DNA of 64,000 nt, from contig CAOJJB010000009.1 of NCBI GenBank assembly GCA_948436975.1, positions 1 through 64,000 of the forward strand. The letters are read 5' to 3'. This DNA is from an uncultured Clostridium sp. (lineage in GTDB: Bacteria > Bacillota > Clostridia > TANB77 > CAG-508). The position numbers were made by a program, and so were the translations under genes. Numbering within the stretch: position 1 is the first letter of the stretch; every line of letters starts with the position of its first letter. Under the pieces are notes generated by a model that was not told the origin of the DNA, did no database searches, and saw nothing but the letters and a program-made list of their open reading frames with translations. Below, piece after piece: positions 53,301 to 62,000 of this stretch.

Positions 53301-54466
53301 ACTATATTATAGAAGACAGTGTAGATAGAGATAGATTAACTGAAACAGATATAAAATATATAGATAAAGAAATTGATAATATTTTAATAAAAATGTCCGC
53401 TGGAAAAGTTTTAGATGTAAATAGTGAAAAAACCTTAGATTTGGCTATGTCAGAATTAACATCAAGATTAGTTACAGCAGGAATTATAACTAATGATCAA
53501 AGAGCAGAAGAAGTGTTTAGGTCAGGAAAAAACGGTCTAAAAAAAGCGTTAAAACAAAAAGCAGCATTAGCAAATACAAAAATAGAAGTAGCAGAAAAAG
53601 CTTTAGATGGAATAGATGAAGATGATAAAAAGCTAATAAAAGAACTTATAGAAAATATAACTAAACAAGAAAATATATCTGATTTTACTACAATAAATGT
53701 TGAAGACATTATAGAAAAACTAGGTGTGTTAAAAAATACAAATGGAAATGAAACAGGAACCGTAATATTATCTCAAATACAAAAACGTAAATTTAATATA
53801 AAAATAACCAAATATTTACAAGGATTAGAAATAGCTAAAAAAGTAACACATGATTCTGCTTATGATAAAAAGAGAAAAGTAAAAAAACAAGTAAATAAAT
53901 CATCAACATCTAATAAAAGAAAGAAAAAATTACAACAAATTTTAGAAATGACATTTGATACAGAAATTGATGATCCTACAAATGATATAATAGATCAAGT
54001 AAATGTAATAAAAAATACAGGTGGAATTGTATCAGATAATAAAGGAAATGCTGTAGAGATTTCATCAGATGAATCAAATAGAGTTTTAGAATTATTATTT
54101 TTAAGAAAAGAATTAGAAGAAATAAATAATATAGCTATAGAAGAAATTGAATTAACAAAAGGACCATATAACTTTACAAAAGCCAAAAAGGCTAAATCAG
54201 AAGCAACTATTGATTATTATTCAGACAAATTAAAAGTAGAAAAATATATTCAAGAACATAGTGATATATATAATGATAAAGACTATAAAAAAGAAACTAC
54301 CCGTTATACAGAAGAACAAATAGAAGAAAGAAAACAAATAGAAGATTTAGAAAAAGGTTTAGAAAATAAGAAAACAATAATGGAGAAAGCTGAAAGAGAA
54401 GTTATAATGAATGGACCTATTGTAGATCTAAATGATACTAAAAAGCAATTATTAAGTGATGAATAG
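50378..54466 (+). CDS. VirB6-like protein 2 with cysteine cluster and long tail
   Basis: 1362 residues. Signal sequence, membrane core with VVGIKMAISTVASDKAVYKR and a run of helices to about residue 460, then a long soluble tail of about 900 residues with Ala/Gly-rich hydrophobic pieces (LGTATAVTLGVGLTGGTALV) and charged coiled coils to the end. Before the core, residues about 165-200 contain eleven cysteines (RCRKC, KCC, CSCECQGNCAGC), a spacing suited to metal or disulfide binding and absent from the other three copies. The largest gene of the window. Probably the main channel protein with a cytosolic or transferred domain. Confidence 0.75.
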   Translation: MAQLKELFKKIILIIIAISILITFCAMPASYAKLDLGEDEFYYAGTQKGQYTVSDGVFDWLLSKIGDIADWILGIITLGFRMIFVGWTALIEKMLTWALESTAGVNVSGDVVESSTDLTSITDSSNNVTIEAIVYNHVPALNANVFDIEEKFEDLKYSGTGQILRCRKCSENPEDDITKCCSPEDGTCSCECQGNCAGCRAYAEAVKKFNNKDENAKDPIIIQIKKSVAMWYYIIRMLAIAGMLIVLVVVGIKMAISTVASDKAVYKRMLIDWFVGMIILFSMHYIMLTAIYIEENLVSVIENTAHSINNVQMKQLADKNSEEGVEYTNSEIEVKVYEEVRTRAYDAKLINGLTGMIMYMTLVYFAFRYTVVYIKRLFTIIVLTIMAPAVGFAYAMQKTMSGNQQVVKSFFPEYVLNLGIQIIHAIIYGIFIAPVLVLSLESIPGLIMALVLMNYALKADALFRRVFKVSTGGLVDDTNNSLEQLKSSVTEAVTGGKSAVQTLTQTPYMNTVKGVGKLAVSVPFVAASGIRKGVSAKVKQNSASSGTTPFVRSSNSEDALSNPNSEEASSRATSSTGNTGSTEKPRATSLPTRTDNQLLSLGKNTIKENLDTAKEGLINAKTSEEQKVAMDNLLIATDEYNRYESLTKPSSKDIALGHLDNLFDIDNHYVLNKKSGAFGILKSLYYGTLGNTYIDHETGKKVNDGTGYYKQLTPTKLLGLTEEDKKIMWDEIKRPLGTIGGFFSLLAGMSTMVAHPMPGGAAAIKGYSMVRNGLKKPTTISRYKGKYINSKYGIPYVKNMKNEMLDKAQKEYDDLMIKEVKSKHPKLYKALALGTATAVTLGVGLTGGTALVPAALFGAGFATRSFTNSRNIGEGLEDVRYHFDLQQKKQEKEFKKEILNVLKVEDQAKMEYLLSYEDKQEDETRLKQLYDQLGYIYDPVTGKMTKKGNTSDEFKEKEEFENRLDSKMKNNTVEDYIIEDSVDRDRLTETDIKYIDKEIDNILIKMSAGKVLDVNSEKTLDLAMSELTSRLVTAGIITNDQRAEEVFRSGKNGLKKALKQKAALANTKIEVAEKALDGIDEDDKKLIKELIENITKQENISDFTTINVEDIIEKLGVLKNTNGNETGTVILSQIQKRKFNIKITKYLQGLEIAKKVTHDSAYDKKRKVKKQVNKSSTSNKRKKKLQQILEMTFDTEIDDPTNDIIDQVNVIKNTGGIVSDNKGNAVEISSDESNRVLELLFLRKELEEINNIAIEEIELTKGPYNFTKAKKAKSEATIDYYSDKLKVEKYIQEHSDIYNDKDYKKETTRYTEEQIEERKQIEDLEKGLENKKTIMEKAEREVIMNGPIVDLNDTKKQLLSDE

Positions 54467-54481
54467 AAAGAAGGTGAGTAC

Positions 54482-57289
54482 ATGAAAAGCTTAAAGAAAA
54501 AACTAAAAAAAGTATTAATATGTATTTTAATATTATTTACACTAAATAACTTTTTTGTAGGCAGTTTATCGGGAACAATGAATTGTGTATATGCAGCAGA
54601 TGCAGGTAATGTAGTTGAGGGAACAATAAATGTACTATTTAATACTGTTGTGGGTTTATTAACTTGGCCGTTAAGAATAGTTGCGTTAGGAGTTGGTATG
54701 GCATTTAATAAACTGACAGCTGCAGTAGCATATATAGAAAATGATGATACTCAAGCTTTTGCAAGTATAACACCTTTTGATATATTGTTTAATAAAGTTA
54801 AATTAGTTGATATTAATTTTTTTGATATAGGAGAAGATGAAGACTCTATTTTATACAAATTTAGAACAGCAATAGCACTTTGGTACTATACAATGAGGAC
54901 ACTTGCATCAGCAATTCTATTATGTGTATTAATATATGTTGGTATAAGAATGGCTTTATCAACAGTTACACCAGAACAAAAAGCATCTTATCAAAAGATG
55001 TTAGTAGATTGGGTAGTAAGTATAGCGATTATATTTTTAATGCAATATATAATATTATTTACAATATATGTTAATGATTCATTAGTAAGTGCAATTGAAG
55101 GAATTGGAGAAAGTATAGACATATCGTCAAGTATTGATAGTTTGGCAGCACAAGGAACTAAGGCAATGAGTGTAGATGCAATAGCAGCAACAGTTGTATT
55201 TTGTATGTTAGTTTTTCAAACTTTTGCACTATTTATATCATATTTTAATCGTATGTTAAAATTAGCATTTTTAATAATTATATCACCATTAATAACATTA
55301 ACATATGCAATGGATAAGATGGGAGATGGAAAAGCACAAGCATTAAACACTTGGTTAAAAGAGTTTATATTTACAGTATTAATACAACCATTCCATTGTA
55401 TAATATATATGACTTTTGGAAATGTAGCATTTATATTATTAGTAGATACAGGTTCTGGAACTTTAAAAGCAATAGCTTGTGCAATAATAGCTATAATATG
55501 TATTAACTTTATAAAAGAAGGAGAAAAAATAGTAAGAAAAATATTTAATTTCCAAGATGATGATAAACAAACTTCTTTAGCAGCTGGTATGGCAGTTGCA
55601 ACAGTAGCAGCATCAAAAGCAAAAAATGTTGGAAAAAATACAAGAAAAGCAGTTAATAGTGTAAGAAATCTTAGAAAAAATACAGTACCAAATCTATTAA
55701 GATCAGCAAAAGTAGAAGCATTAACAATAGGAAGAATTATATCAGGTCAAGGAGAAGGAAAATCAACAAGAGAAATAAAATCAGAAGTTAGTACAGATGT
55801 AGATAATAAAAAGGCAGAGAAAGAAGAGAGAAAAACAAGAGAAAAATATGGTGTTTCAACAGGAAATAATCAAGCTGAAATAGATGCAAGAGCAACAGCA
55901 ATATTAAATGCTAATGGATCACTTACAAGAACTGAAGCAGCAGCGAAGGCTAGATTAGAAATAGCAAAAGAAAAAAGACAAAGTGCAAAAAGTGATAATT
56001 TCAGTAAAAAGCATCCAGTTATTAAAAGTGCAAGAGGCAAAATAAAAGCTGTAAAATCTGTTATACAACAATCAGAAACTTTAAGAGAATTAGGAAAATT
56101 AGGAAAAGGATATATAGCAGCAGGTGCAGGATTAGCATTAGGATCAGGTGTTTATGGAACTACACAAAACTTTTCACAAAGTTTAATGTCAGGTTTTGCT
56201 ACATATAGAGGAACAAATGAATTTTTTAAAAATAGTAGTAAAACACTTAGAAAAGATGTTGATGCAAGATTAGATAGTTTAGGAATGAGTGGTAAGGTTG
56301 ATGCTGCTAATAAAATAAACTCTATATTAGCAAATGCTAGTAAGTATGAAGAAAAAGATGAATTAGACAAAATAATGAAAGAATTAGAAAAGGCGCTAGA
56401 AAAAGCAGGTGTAAGTGGAAAATTAAAAAGTAATATAAGAAATACAATAGAAAGAGGTGCAGCACGTGATCCTAGAGCTAGTGTTGCTACATTAGTAAAT
56501 AGTGCGTTAGCAGCAAATGGAATAACAGGAGAACATTTAACAGCAGATGTTATGAATCATACAAATAAATTGGCTGAATTTACCCAAGAAAAAGGAATTT
56601 ATAATACTGTAAAACAATCTGGCGATTTGGGAGAAGATGCAGATACATTTATTTCTGATGTAATCAAAAAATACGAAGGAACAGAATCAATAAATACAAA
56701 TTCAGTTTCATCAGATACTTCAACAAGTTCAAAAACAAATAAGGAGTTCTTAGATGAAGCAGTAGAAATTACAGAAGGAAAACAAGGAAGAGATACTATA
56801 TATGAAGCACCAGATGATGCAGAAGTAGAAGAATTTATTAAAGATAGAACAGAAAAAGATTTAAAAGAATTCTATAAAACTTGTGAAAAAGAAATTGATA
56901 AAACTAAGCAACAATTAAATAGAGAAGTTAGTGAAATTATAAAAAGAGAACTTACAGCTAGAGTAAATCAAATTGAAGCAGCAAAAGCAAAAGTACAAGA
57001 TAAAGAACTTGATAGAGAGGTAGACAGGCTAAGACAAGAATATACAGCAGCTGTAAATAAAGCATCAAGTGCAACTGAACAACAAGCAAGAATTGAAGTT
57101 GATAGAGAATTATCAAAATTGCAAGGACAGTATGATAAATATATAGAAGAAGCAAATAATCATATAGGTAGAACTGAGATGCAAGGAATAAAGAGTGAAT
57201 CTGAAATTGTGGCACAAAAAATGGCGCTAGAAACTGATCAAGCAGATATAATGACTTTAAGAAGAAATCTAAGAAATCAAAACAGTTAG
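54482..57289 (+). CDS. VirB6-like protein 3 with long charged tail
   Basis: 935 residues, ATG after AAGGTGAG. Signal sequence, TPFDILFNKVKLVDINFFD, core YVGIRMALSTVTPEQKASYQ, FLIIISPLITLTYAMDKMGD, LIQPFHCIIYMTF, then INFIKEGEKIVRKIFNFQDD, after which a tail of some 560 residues, alanine- and lysine-rich with coiled coils, completes the protein. Closest to copy 4. The tails differ strongly in sequence between copies while the membrane core is conserved. Confidence 0.8.
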   Translation: MKSLKKKLKKVLICILILFTLNNFFVGSLSGTMNCVYAADAGNVVEGTINVLFNTVVGLLTWPLRIVALGVGMAFNKLTAAVAYIENDDTQAFASITPFDILFNKVKLVDINFFDIGEDEDSILYKFRTAIALWYYTMRTLASAILLCVLIYVGIRMALSTVTPEQKASYQKMLVDWVVSIAIIFLMQYIILFTIYVNDSLVSAIEGIGESIDISSSIDSLAAQGTKAMSVDAIAATVVFCMLVFQTFALFISYFNRMLKLAFLIIISPLITLTYAMDKMGDGKAQALNTWLKEFIFTVLIQPFHCIIYMTFGNVAFILLVDTGSGTLKAIACAIIAIICINFIKEGEKIVRKIFNFQDDDKQTSLAAGMAVATVAASKAKNVGKNTRKAVNSVRNLRKNTVPNLLRSAKVEALTIGRIISGQGEGKSTREIKSEVSTDVDNKKAEKEERKTREKYGVSTGNNQAEIDARATAILNANGSLTRTEAAAKARLEIAKEKRQSAKSDNFSKKHPVIKSARGKIKAVKSVIQQSETLRELGKLGKGYIAAGAGLALGSGVYGTTQNFSQSLMSGFATYRGTNEFFKNSSKTLRKDVDARLDSLGMSGKVDAANKINSILANASKYEEKDELDKIMKELEKALEKAGVSGKLKSNIRNTIERGAARDPRASVATLVNSALAANGITGEHLTADVMNHTNKLAEFTQEKGIYNTVKQSGDLGEDADTFISDVIKKYEGTESINTNSVSSDTSTSSKTNKEFLDEAVEITEGKQGRDTIYEAPDDAEVEEFIKDRTEKDLKEFYKTCEKEIDKTKQQLNREVSEIIKRELTARVNQIEAAKAKVQDKELDREVDRLRQEYTAAVNKASSATEQQARIEVDRELSKLQGQYDKYIEEANNHIGRTEMQGIKSESEIVAQKMALETDQADIMTLRRNLRNQNS

Positions 57290-57346
57290 TGAAACAAAAA
57301 CTTTGAGAAGAAATTAAAAAAATCAAAATGGGAGGCAGCAATAAAA

Positions 57347-59954
57347 ATGAAAAAATTTATTAGTAAAGTATTAATAATTTTAATAGTTTTTATAATAGTG
57401 TTTGAATTTTGTTGTTCAAGCACTGTTAGTGCTGCAAGTAGTGTAATAAATGAAAAAACTTTAAATGCAGTTACTAATTTATTAGGAGGAATTGTATCAA
57501 TAATATTTTGGATACCTAGAATATTAATGACAGGAATGTCATTTATGATTAATAAATTAATGAATGGTATTGCCTCCACAGAACGGTATTGTTGGAAGTG
57601 ATTATGGAGATGGTTCATCATATTTAACACCATTTGACATATTTTTTAATACATACAAAATATTAGATATTAACTTTTTTGACCTTAATGATTTAGATAC
57701 AAATTCTTTTATTTATAAATTTAGAACTTCAGTTGCATATTGGTTTTATACACTAAGATTTATATCATCAGCAATTTTATTATGTATATTAGTATATGTT
57801 GGAATAAAAATGGCGATATCTTCAGTTGCAGATGATAAGGCTAAATACAAAAAAATGTTAATAGATTGGTGTTGTAGTTTAGCACTTATATTCTTATTAC
57901 AATATATAGGTATAGGAATTATATATTTAAATAATGCTATTGTAGATGGTTTAAGAAGTATATTAGTAGAAGGTGATTTAGTTGAAATAAAAGACTTAAT
58001 GAATGATTTAGCACTTAACGCAGTAACAGGAATAGGAATTAGTAGTATAGTTTCTGTTGGTATATATTGTGGAATTGTGGCTCAAAGTATATTCTTTTTT
58101 ATATCATATCTAAATCGTATGTTAAAAATTGGTTTTTTAATTATAATTTCTCCTTTAATATCATTAACATATGCAATAGATAAAATGGGAGATGGAAAAG
58201 CTCAAGCAGTAAATAATGAAGCAAAAGAATTTTTATATACAGTATTTATACAACCATTTCATGGTATTACATATATAGCATTAATTAATCCAGCATTTAA
58301 ATTAGTAACAGGAGCATCAGCAATAAATATTTTTTCTTTACCAAATTTATTCCAATCAGCCGAATTTAATAAATTGGCAAATGGACTTTTGGCAATACTT
58401 TGTTTGAAATTTATAAATAATGGAGAAAAAATAGTAAGAAAAATATTTGGATTTGCAGATGATAATAGTAAAACATCTATGGCTGCTGGTGCAGTTGCAG
58501 CAGTTGCATTAGTTAGTAATGCTAAAAAAATTGGTACCTCAACAAGAAGTGGTATAAATATGGCAAAAAGAAAAGCGACAGATATAGGAAATGCACTTGG
58601 GGCGGATATAGGTAAATTAAAGAATTCTGATCTTTATAATAAGCTAAGTAACTCTAAAGCGGCTCAATCAAGTAAGAGAATAACAAATCAATTAATGAAT
58701 AAAGCACAAAACACAGCAAAATTGCTTCCAACTATAAAAAGAAATCCAAACAGATTTCAAGGAATTAAAAACTTAGCAAATTCTGCATCTACATTAGCAG
58801 GAAAATACAAAGGTAGTGGATTACAAAAAGCTGTAAATCTTTCTAAAAGACATATTAGAAAAGGTATGCCAATAGCTTTAGGAGCAATGGGAATGATGAT
58901 GGCTTATTCAACAGGAGATACAGGAGTTTTATCAGCACATGCAACAGGTAAAGGTATTACAGATGGTTCTAGAGCATTATTTAATTCTTCTACTAATACA
59001 CAAGCAGATTGGGAAAGAAAAAATATGCAGGATGTAGACGATGCAGAACATAACGAATTAATGGATGATATAGAAGCTGCAAAAGATGAAATTGAAGAAA
59101 TGGGGTATGATAAAAATATTACATCATCAGAAGCAAAGCAAATGTCAAATTCACCAGAAGCCAAAGCATTAGCAGAACGTATAAAAGATGCACAAAAGAA
59201 AGTAAAACAAGAACAATCAGAATATAATAAAGCAGAAAGAGCAGCACAAGCAGCAAGAGAAACAATAGCAAAAGAACAAGAAAATAAAGCAAAAGCGAAA
59301 TCACATGCAGAAAGATCAAAAGCACAAAAGAAAATTGATGCAGCAACAAAGGAACTAAAAAATAGAGAAGATCAGAAAACAGCAAGAGAAAAATCAATAG
59401 CAAGAGCACAACTAGAAGCAGATACTTTAAAAGAAAGATCTGATAAATATAAGAAATTAGAAAATGCAGTTCAAAAAAGGGATTTATTAGAGAAACAAAA
59501 ATTAGAGTATTATACAGAAGATGCTATGAAAGATAGAATTAGAAGAAAAATGAGTGGACCAAGTAACTCAGAATTAGAAAAGAAGAAAAGCAAAATATTA
59601 CAGCTAATTATGAAATTCCAGTTAGAACAATCAAATTCTGAAACAGGTGAAATATCAGAGAGTGATTCAGACAATGCAAGATTAATAGCAGATAATATAA
59701 CAGGAGCAGTTGATATAGCAGTATTAAAAGGTAAAACACCAACATCAGTAGATAAAATAATGAAAAATAGTATACCAACAAATGATAAAGCATCAAAAAC
59801 ACTAGAAAATATAAATAAAACAGTAGAAGAGTATGAGAAACTAAAAAAAGAAGCAAGTATTGCACAAGCATTTAGTAGACATTTGAATTATAATGGTGAA
59901 ATAGAGGATTTAGTAAATGCTATGTATGGAAATTTAAGAAATAGAGAGAAATAG
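57347..59954 (+). pseudogene. VirB6-like protein 4, interrupted by a +1 frameshift
   Basis: ATG 57347 opens a signal sequence and the first hydrophobic segment up to NKLMNGIASTE, then the frame meets CGG (57584-57586) and soon TGA. Skipping one base at CGG gives GIVGSDYGDGSSYLTPFDIF, aligned with copy 3, and continues without interruption to 59954 (about 868 residues in all): YVGIKMAISSVADDKAKYKK, FLIIISPLISLTYAIDKMGD, FIQPFHGITYIAL, INNGEKIVRKIFGFADD and a coiled-coil tail. The downstream frame has an ATG 57564 without a ribosome site. Mutation, sequence error or recoding at CGG are all possible; everything else in the gene is intact. Confidence 0.75.
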
Positions 59955-59965
59955 GGAGTATAATA

Positions 59966-60484
59966 TTGAAAATGAAGAAAAATAATAAATTATTAATACT
60001 ATGTCTAATTATATTTGTAGTTTTAATAGTAGTTATTTATATAACAAATAAGAATTCTAAAAACTCTATGAATTATAAAGATATTACAGAAGAGGAAGCT
60101 GAAATATTAGTTCATGAGAGAATAGAAGAAATGAAGAAAAATGACTTAGGAGAAATGGAAGAAAGAGATAGAATGGAATATTATGTTTCTTCATTTATAA
60201 AATCAATTGAAGAGAAAGACTATGAATCTGCATATAATATGTTATATGATGATTTTAGAAAAAATTATTTCTCAACATATGAAGAGTTTGAAAAATATGC
60301 TAAAACTAAATTTCCAAATATAATATCATTAGAATATACAAATATTGAAAGAAATGGTGATGTATATATATTATGGGTAAAAATGACTAATCCTTTAGGA
60401 TCAAAAGGTTCAGAAAAAGAGATGAATTTTGTAATTCAAGAAAAAGAGTTAAATGATTTTGTTATGTCATTTACAGTTATATAA
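59966..60484 (+). CDS. VirB8/NTF2-like membrane-anchored protein 1
   Basis: 172 residues, TTG start at 59966 seven bases after AGGGAG (ATG 59972 is possible). One membrane helix (about 8-27) and an NTF2-like domain: YYVSSFIKSIEEKDYESAYN followed by LYDDFRKNYFSTYEEFEKYA and beta strands. Small NTF2-fold proteins serve as VirB8 in Gram-positive secretion systems. Last gene closely spaced to the VirB6 group. Confidence 0.65.
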   Translation: MKMKKNNKLLILCLIIFVVLIVVIYITNKNSKNSMNYKDITEEEAEILVHERIEEMKKNDLGEMEERDRMEYYVSSFIKSIEEKDYESAYNMLYDDFRKNYFSTYEEFEKYAKTKFPNIISLEYTNIERNGDVYILWVKMTNPLGSKGSEKEMNFVIQEKELNDFVMSFTVI

Positions 60485-60599
60485 AATGTTATAGAATATA
60501 GATTTATAATTATTAATTTTGATTATATATTAGACAAAAGAGCATATAGGTTTATAGGTAAAACCATAAAACCTAAATAAAAATATAAGGAAAAATAAG

Positions 60600-61568
60600 A
60601 TGTACTTTACTGAATTTAGATTGAAATTCAAACGTTTTTTTAGAAAATATGGAAAAATATTTGCAATAATATTTATAATATGGGCAATTATCTTTATAAT
60701 TAATTTATTAATAAAAAATAGAAATGTGAAACCAAAAGCAACAACAACATATGAAGCACATACATCAGTAATAGATTCTACAGTATCTACACCAAAATCA
60801 TTGCAAAAGCCAATTGAAGAATTAATAGATGAATATATAGGCTATTGTAATGAAGGAAATTATCAAAAAGCTTTTAACATGTTATCAGAAGAATGTAGAA
60901 AGTATGAATTTAATAATAATATAAAAGAATATATGAAACATGTATTAGTAAAAATGCCAATACCAAAAAAATATTCAATACAAGATTATTCAAATATAAA
61001 ATATGGAAATAAAAAATTATATATATATGAAATAAAATATACAGATGATGTGTTAGCAACAGGACTTACAAACTCAACATATTCATATACAACTGAAAAA
61101 TTAACATTTTATGATGGAGATAATGGAATAGAAATGAGTGCAGGAAACTATATATATTATACAGATATAAAAAGCATATCAGAAAATGAATATTTAAAAA
61201 TTGATGTAATAGGAAAAGTAGTAAATTATAGTATAGAAACATATGAAATACTATTAACTAATAGATCAAATTATACAGTAGTAATAGCAGATGGACAAGA
61301 AAAAGATGAAACAATTTTAATATTACCAAATGAAAGTAGAAAAAGAGTAGAAACATCACAAATAGTATTAAAACCACAAGAAAATTTAAGAATAAATATG
61401 ACATTTCCAAAGTTTGTAGATGATGGAGATATATCACAAGCTATAGTATTCTCATCAATAAGAGTAATGGAAAAATACTCTGGAACAGGGGAAGAAATAA
61501 GTGAAGAGATAAAACAAAGTGAAATAGATAATGCGATATCAAAATTTAGTATGTCAGTATCATTTTAG
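60600..61568 (+). CDS. VirB8/NTF2-like membrane-anchored protein 2
   Basis: 322 residues, site AAGGAAAA before ATG 60600. Basic N-terminus, one membrane helix (about 19-39), Thr/Ser-rich linker, NTF2-like domain (LIDEYIGYCNEGNYQKAFNM, LSEECRKYEF) and a C-terminal beta-rich domain (EILLTNRSNYTVVIADG, ENLRINMTFPKFVDDG). The two-domain plan resembles bipartite VirB8/TcpC proteins. Ends the secretion locus with a terminator. Confidence 0.65.
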   Translation: MYFTEFRLKFKRFFRKYGKIFAIIFIIWAIIFIINLLIKNRNVKPKATTTYEAHTSVIDSTVSTPKSLQKPIEELIDEYIGYCNEGNYQKAFNMLSEECRKYEFNNNIKEYMKHVLVKMPIPKKYSIQDYSNIKYGNKKLYIYEIKYTDDVLATGLTNSTYSYTTEKLTFYDGDNGIEMSAGNYIYYTDIKSISENEYLKIDVIGKVVNYSIETYEILLTNRSNYTVVIADGQEKDETILILPNESRKRVETSQIVLKPQENLRINMTFPKFVDDGDISQAIVFSSIRVMEKYSGTGEEISEEIKQSEIDNAISKFSMSVSF

Positions 61569-61618
61569 AGGTTAATTAAGGATAGATATGTATATAATTT
61601 AATAGTTATAAATTTTAT

Positions 61619-61645
61619 GGAAGGATAGAAATATCCTTCTTTTTA
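61619..61645 (+). terminator. Terminator at the end of the secretion locus
   Basis: GAAGGATA-GAAA-TATCCTTC (61620-61639) with a GAAA tetraloop and a T run. Confidence 0.9.
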
Positions 61646-62000
61646 TGTTTAGATAAAAGTAACTAAAATGATAAAAATCTTAAAACCTTATATGCGTAAT
61701 AAAATTGCAAAAAAGCACTGTGATTTGTAATCTTATTTTTATATACAAAAGACAATTATGATAGTATATTAAAATTAAGAAAAAAGAAAATTAAAAAAGA
61801 AATAAGTAAAATGAAAGCATATTATGAAACAGTTTTGATACTTTATGCACAGAATAAATTTAATATAGAAAAAGAAGTAATGTATTCAAACATTGTTAAT
61901 AATAGATTTTTGTTTAGTAAGCAATTTAATTGTGTTTATTAAGTTTTCCACATTTAATTTATGTAAAGATTTTATTATAGAAATAGTAAGAGGTATAAGT
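61646..62000 (+). other. Interval with a short orphan reading frame
   Basis: 355 bases between the terminator and the BspA-like gene. A frame at about 61756-61941 (SILKLRKKKIKKEISKMK, AYYETVLILYAQNKF) has a basic-then-helical pattern but no ribosome site, so it may be the 3' remnant of a lost gene. Nothing else is seen. Confidence 0.3.
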
